A stretch of 43,292 nt of DNA, from assembly GCA_009377695.1 (NCBI GenBank), contig WHTP01000037.1, positions 1-43,292 of the forward strand. Direction: 5' to 3'. Positions 42,158-43,292 of this stretch are shown here, in pieces. Every line of letters begins with the position of its first letter. The stretch's first letter is position 1. Position numbers and translations under genes: made by a program. The notes under the pieces are model-generated. The model had not been told where the DNA came from and searched no databases. It saw only the letters and a list, made by a program, of their open reading frames with translations. Origin of the DNA: Hyphomicrobiales bacterium (GTDB taxonomy: Bacteria > Pseudomonadota > Alphaproteobacteria > Rhizobiales > Xanthobacteraceae).

Positions 42158-42205
42158 GCAAGGACTTGCAGCGAGCGTCAAGCAAGGACTTGCAGCGAGC
42201 CTCAA
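42158..42205. repeat. 24-bp tandem duplication before lepA
   Basis: Two adjacent 24-base copies, 42158-42181 and 42182-42205, differ at one base (GCGTCAA versus GCCTCAA). The SDR stop codon (42202-42204) lies in the second copy, so on the minus strand the duplication starts at the end of the SDR gene and extends toward lepA. Confidence 0.9.
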
Positions 42206-42972
42206 GGATGCGTGGCGCCGCCGTCCACTGTGATGGCTTGGCCGGTCAAGAAGGCGGCGGCGTCGGAGGCCAGGAAAAGGGCCGTGCCGACAAGGTCCTG
42301 CGGTCCCTCCGGCCGAGCAATGCATTGCATGGCGATGATTCGCTCTTTTTGTTCCGGTGACACGGTCTTGCGCTCGATCTCGGTGAAAGTCGCGCCGGGG
42401 AGGATGGCATTGACCGTGATCGCATCCGGTCCGAGCTCGCGCGCGAGCGATCGGGTCATGCCCTCAAGTGCGGCCTTCGAGGTGATGTAATGGAGGTAGT
42501 TGGGCCGCCCGAGTGTCACCGCACCCGACGCCATATTGATGATACGGCCCCATCCGGCGCGGCGCATCGCCCCGACCACGGCGCGGGCGCAGAGGAATGC
42601 GCCGGTGACGTTGACCCGCAGCACCGTCTCCCATTCCGCGAGCGGGATCTGGTCGAACGGCCGCATCTCCAGGGTGGAGAAGATGGCGGCATTGTTGATC
42701 AGGATGTCGATGCGGCCGAACTCCGCTTCGACAGTCTGCACCATCGCTGCAACCGAGTCCGGGTCGGCGACGTCAGTCGCGATCGCCCGCGCGCGGGCGC
42801 CGGTGGCGGTGATTTCGGTCGCGACCGCATCGCCGCGACCACCGTTGCGCTCGGCGATGACCGGAACGGCGCCGGCGGCAGCGAACGCTTTGGCGAAAAC
42901 GCGTCCGATGCCCTGGCCCGCACCAGTGATGATGACCACGCGGCCGTTGAGGGATGCGGTGATGTCGGTCAC
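42202..42972 (-). CDS. Short-chain dehydrogenase/reductase
   Basis: A 256-residue SDR oxidoreductase. The NAD(P) motif TGAGQGIG is at 16-23, NNAA at 93-96, catalytic S149 in NMASG, Y162 and K166 in YITSK, and the C-terminal LTGQAITVDGGATHP is typical of classical SDRs of the FabG type. The cofactor-specificity residue after strand 2 is E41, which suggests NAD. Substrate unknown. I start at the GTG at 42972, whose GTGA overlaps the stop of the upstream flavoprotein gene. The two genes are therefore translationally coupled and probably act in one pathway. Confidence 0.9.
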   Translation of the reverse strand: MTDITASLNGRVVIITGAGQGIGRVFAKAFAAAGAVPVIAERNGGRGDAVATEITATGARARAIATDVADPDSVAAMVQTVEAEFGRIDILINNAAIFSTLEMRPFDQIPLAEWETVLRVNVTGAFLCARAVVGAMRRAGWGRIINMASGAVTLGRPNYLHYITSKAALEGMTRSLARELGPDAITVNAILPGATFTEIERKTVSPEQKERIIAMQCIARPEGPQDLVGTALFLASDAAAFLTGQAITVDGGATHP

Positions 42973-43292
42973 GCGGCTTCTGCCACGTCCTGCAACGCAG
43001 CGCGCGCTTCCCAGGGGCGCCACCAGGTCTTGATGCCGAGATCGCGCGCGATCAGGCCGGCGGCGATATAGCCCGCGCCGCCGGAGATGGCGCCGCCCGG
43101 ATGACACGGCGAGCCGGCCATGTACAGGCGCGGCACCGGCGTGCGGTATCCGAAGTGGTTGTACATCACTTGCTCGGCATTGAACGCACCCATGAAGATG
43201 TCACCGCTGCGCATATTGATCAGCTCGCGCGCATATTCGCGGCCGGTGTAGACGTGGCGCCCGACGATGTTGCTCGAGGTCATGTTGGGGCA
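42969..43292 (-). CDS. Phytoene-desaturase-like FAD oxidoreductase, C-terminal part
   Basis: The gene runs off the right edge. Only the last 107 residues are seen. FMGAFNAEQVMYNHFGYRTPVPRLYMAGSPCHPGGAISGGAGYIAAGLIARDLG matches the C-terminal FAD-binding end of the CrtI/phytoene-dehydrogenase-related oxidoreductases (motif LYMAGSPCHPGGGI-x-GA-G). Many members of this family outside carotenoid synthesis have unknown substrates. The stop overlaps the SDR start by four bases, so the pair likely forms a redox operon. The true start lies outside the window. An internal ATG at 43283 is not it. Confidence 0.85.
   Translation of the reverse strand, partial: CPNMTSSNIVGRHVYTGREYARELINMRSGDIFMGAFNAEQVMYNHFGYRTPVPRLYMAGSPCHPGGAISGGAGYIAAGLIARDLGIKTWWRPWEARAALQDVAEAA

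Noticed and set aside
1-43292. CRISPR array, tRNA or rRNA genes, insertion sequences, prophage
   Set aside because: No regularly spaced direct repeats, no tRNA cloverleaf with conserved arms, no rRNA sequence, and no transposase, integrase or phage structural gene were recognised.

Overview
The window is GC-rich DNA from an alphaproteobacterium, most likely of the order Hyphomicrobiales (Bradyrhizobiaceae/Xanthobacteraceae-like). This is inferred from the Omp25/31-type beta-barrel with a Pro-rich linker, small families typical of these bacteria (DUF6894, DUF1508, DUF2165, DUF2938), an AioB Rieske protein of the disulfide-less alphaproteobacterial kind, and short GGCCGGGC-type palindromes. I see no rRNA, tRNA, CRISPR array, transposase, integrase or phage gene. 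It reads as chromosomal sequence with accessory patches.

Layout. 0.1-2.3 kb: a paired-hairpin repeat, a MetE-C-like methyltransferase and a divergent GntR/FCD regulator. 2.5-5.5 kb: arsenite oxidase aioBA with all metal- and arsenite-site residues, but with a one-base frameshift in aioA. 5.8-9.5 kb: methionine aminopeptidase (frameshifted), a DUF2938 membrane protein, a methyltransferase/MerR divergon with a clear MerR-type operator, and sfsA. 9.5-13.6 kb: an uncharacterised redox-looking cluster made of a secreted mono-heme c protein with a carboxypeptidase-regulatory-like domain and a propeller-like C-terminus, a four-helix membrane protein with four histidines, a three-helix partner, and a small secreted protein. 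13.6-18.2 kb: two orphan solute-binding proteins, a carbamoyltransferase-like fragment, an aminotransferase (frameshifted) and an acyl-CoA dehydrogenase-like protein. 18.2-23.4 kb: DUF6894, a DMT exporter and two K+/H+ antiporters in tandem. 23.4-27 kb: an iron-chelate/cobalamin-type ABC importer with two binding proteins. 27.2-31.3 kb: an outer-membrane barrel, a small conserved protein and the molybdate importer modABC. 31.4-40.1 kb: Yip1-like protein, MepA endopeptidase, a GT-C-like membrane protein (frameshifted), DUF488, RidA, unknown membrane proteins, a class-3 lipase, DUF1508 and a methyltransferase. 40.3-43.3 kb: lepA, an SDR dehydrogenase and the C-terminal end of a phytoene-desaturase-like flavoprotein.

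How genes may work together. AioBA is a molybdenum enzyme and modABC in the same window would supply molybdate. AioB carries the Tat signal for the complex. No aioXSR regulators and no adjacent cytochrome c were found. The 9.5-13.6 kb cluster looks like a periplasm/membrane electron-transfer module of unknown substrate.

Two window-wide patterns stand out. First, five intergenic sites carry CTAG-bordered hairpin elements of two families, four of them two-hairpin composites, and a sixth decayed copy lies at 8714-8754. Stems covary between copies and several genes take their stop codons from element sequence. Second, four genes and one gene fragment are broken by single-base losses, each restored by adding one base to a short homopolymer. 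That points to consensus errors in the assembly more than to gene decay.
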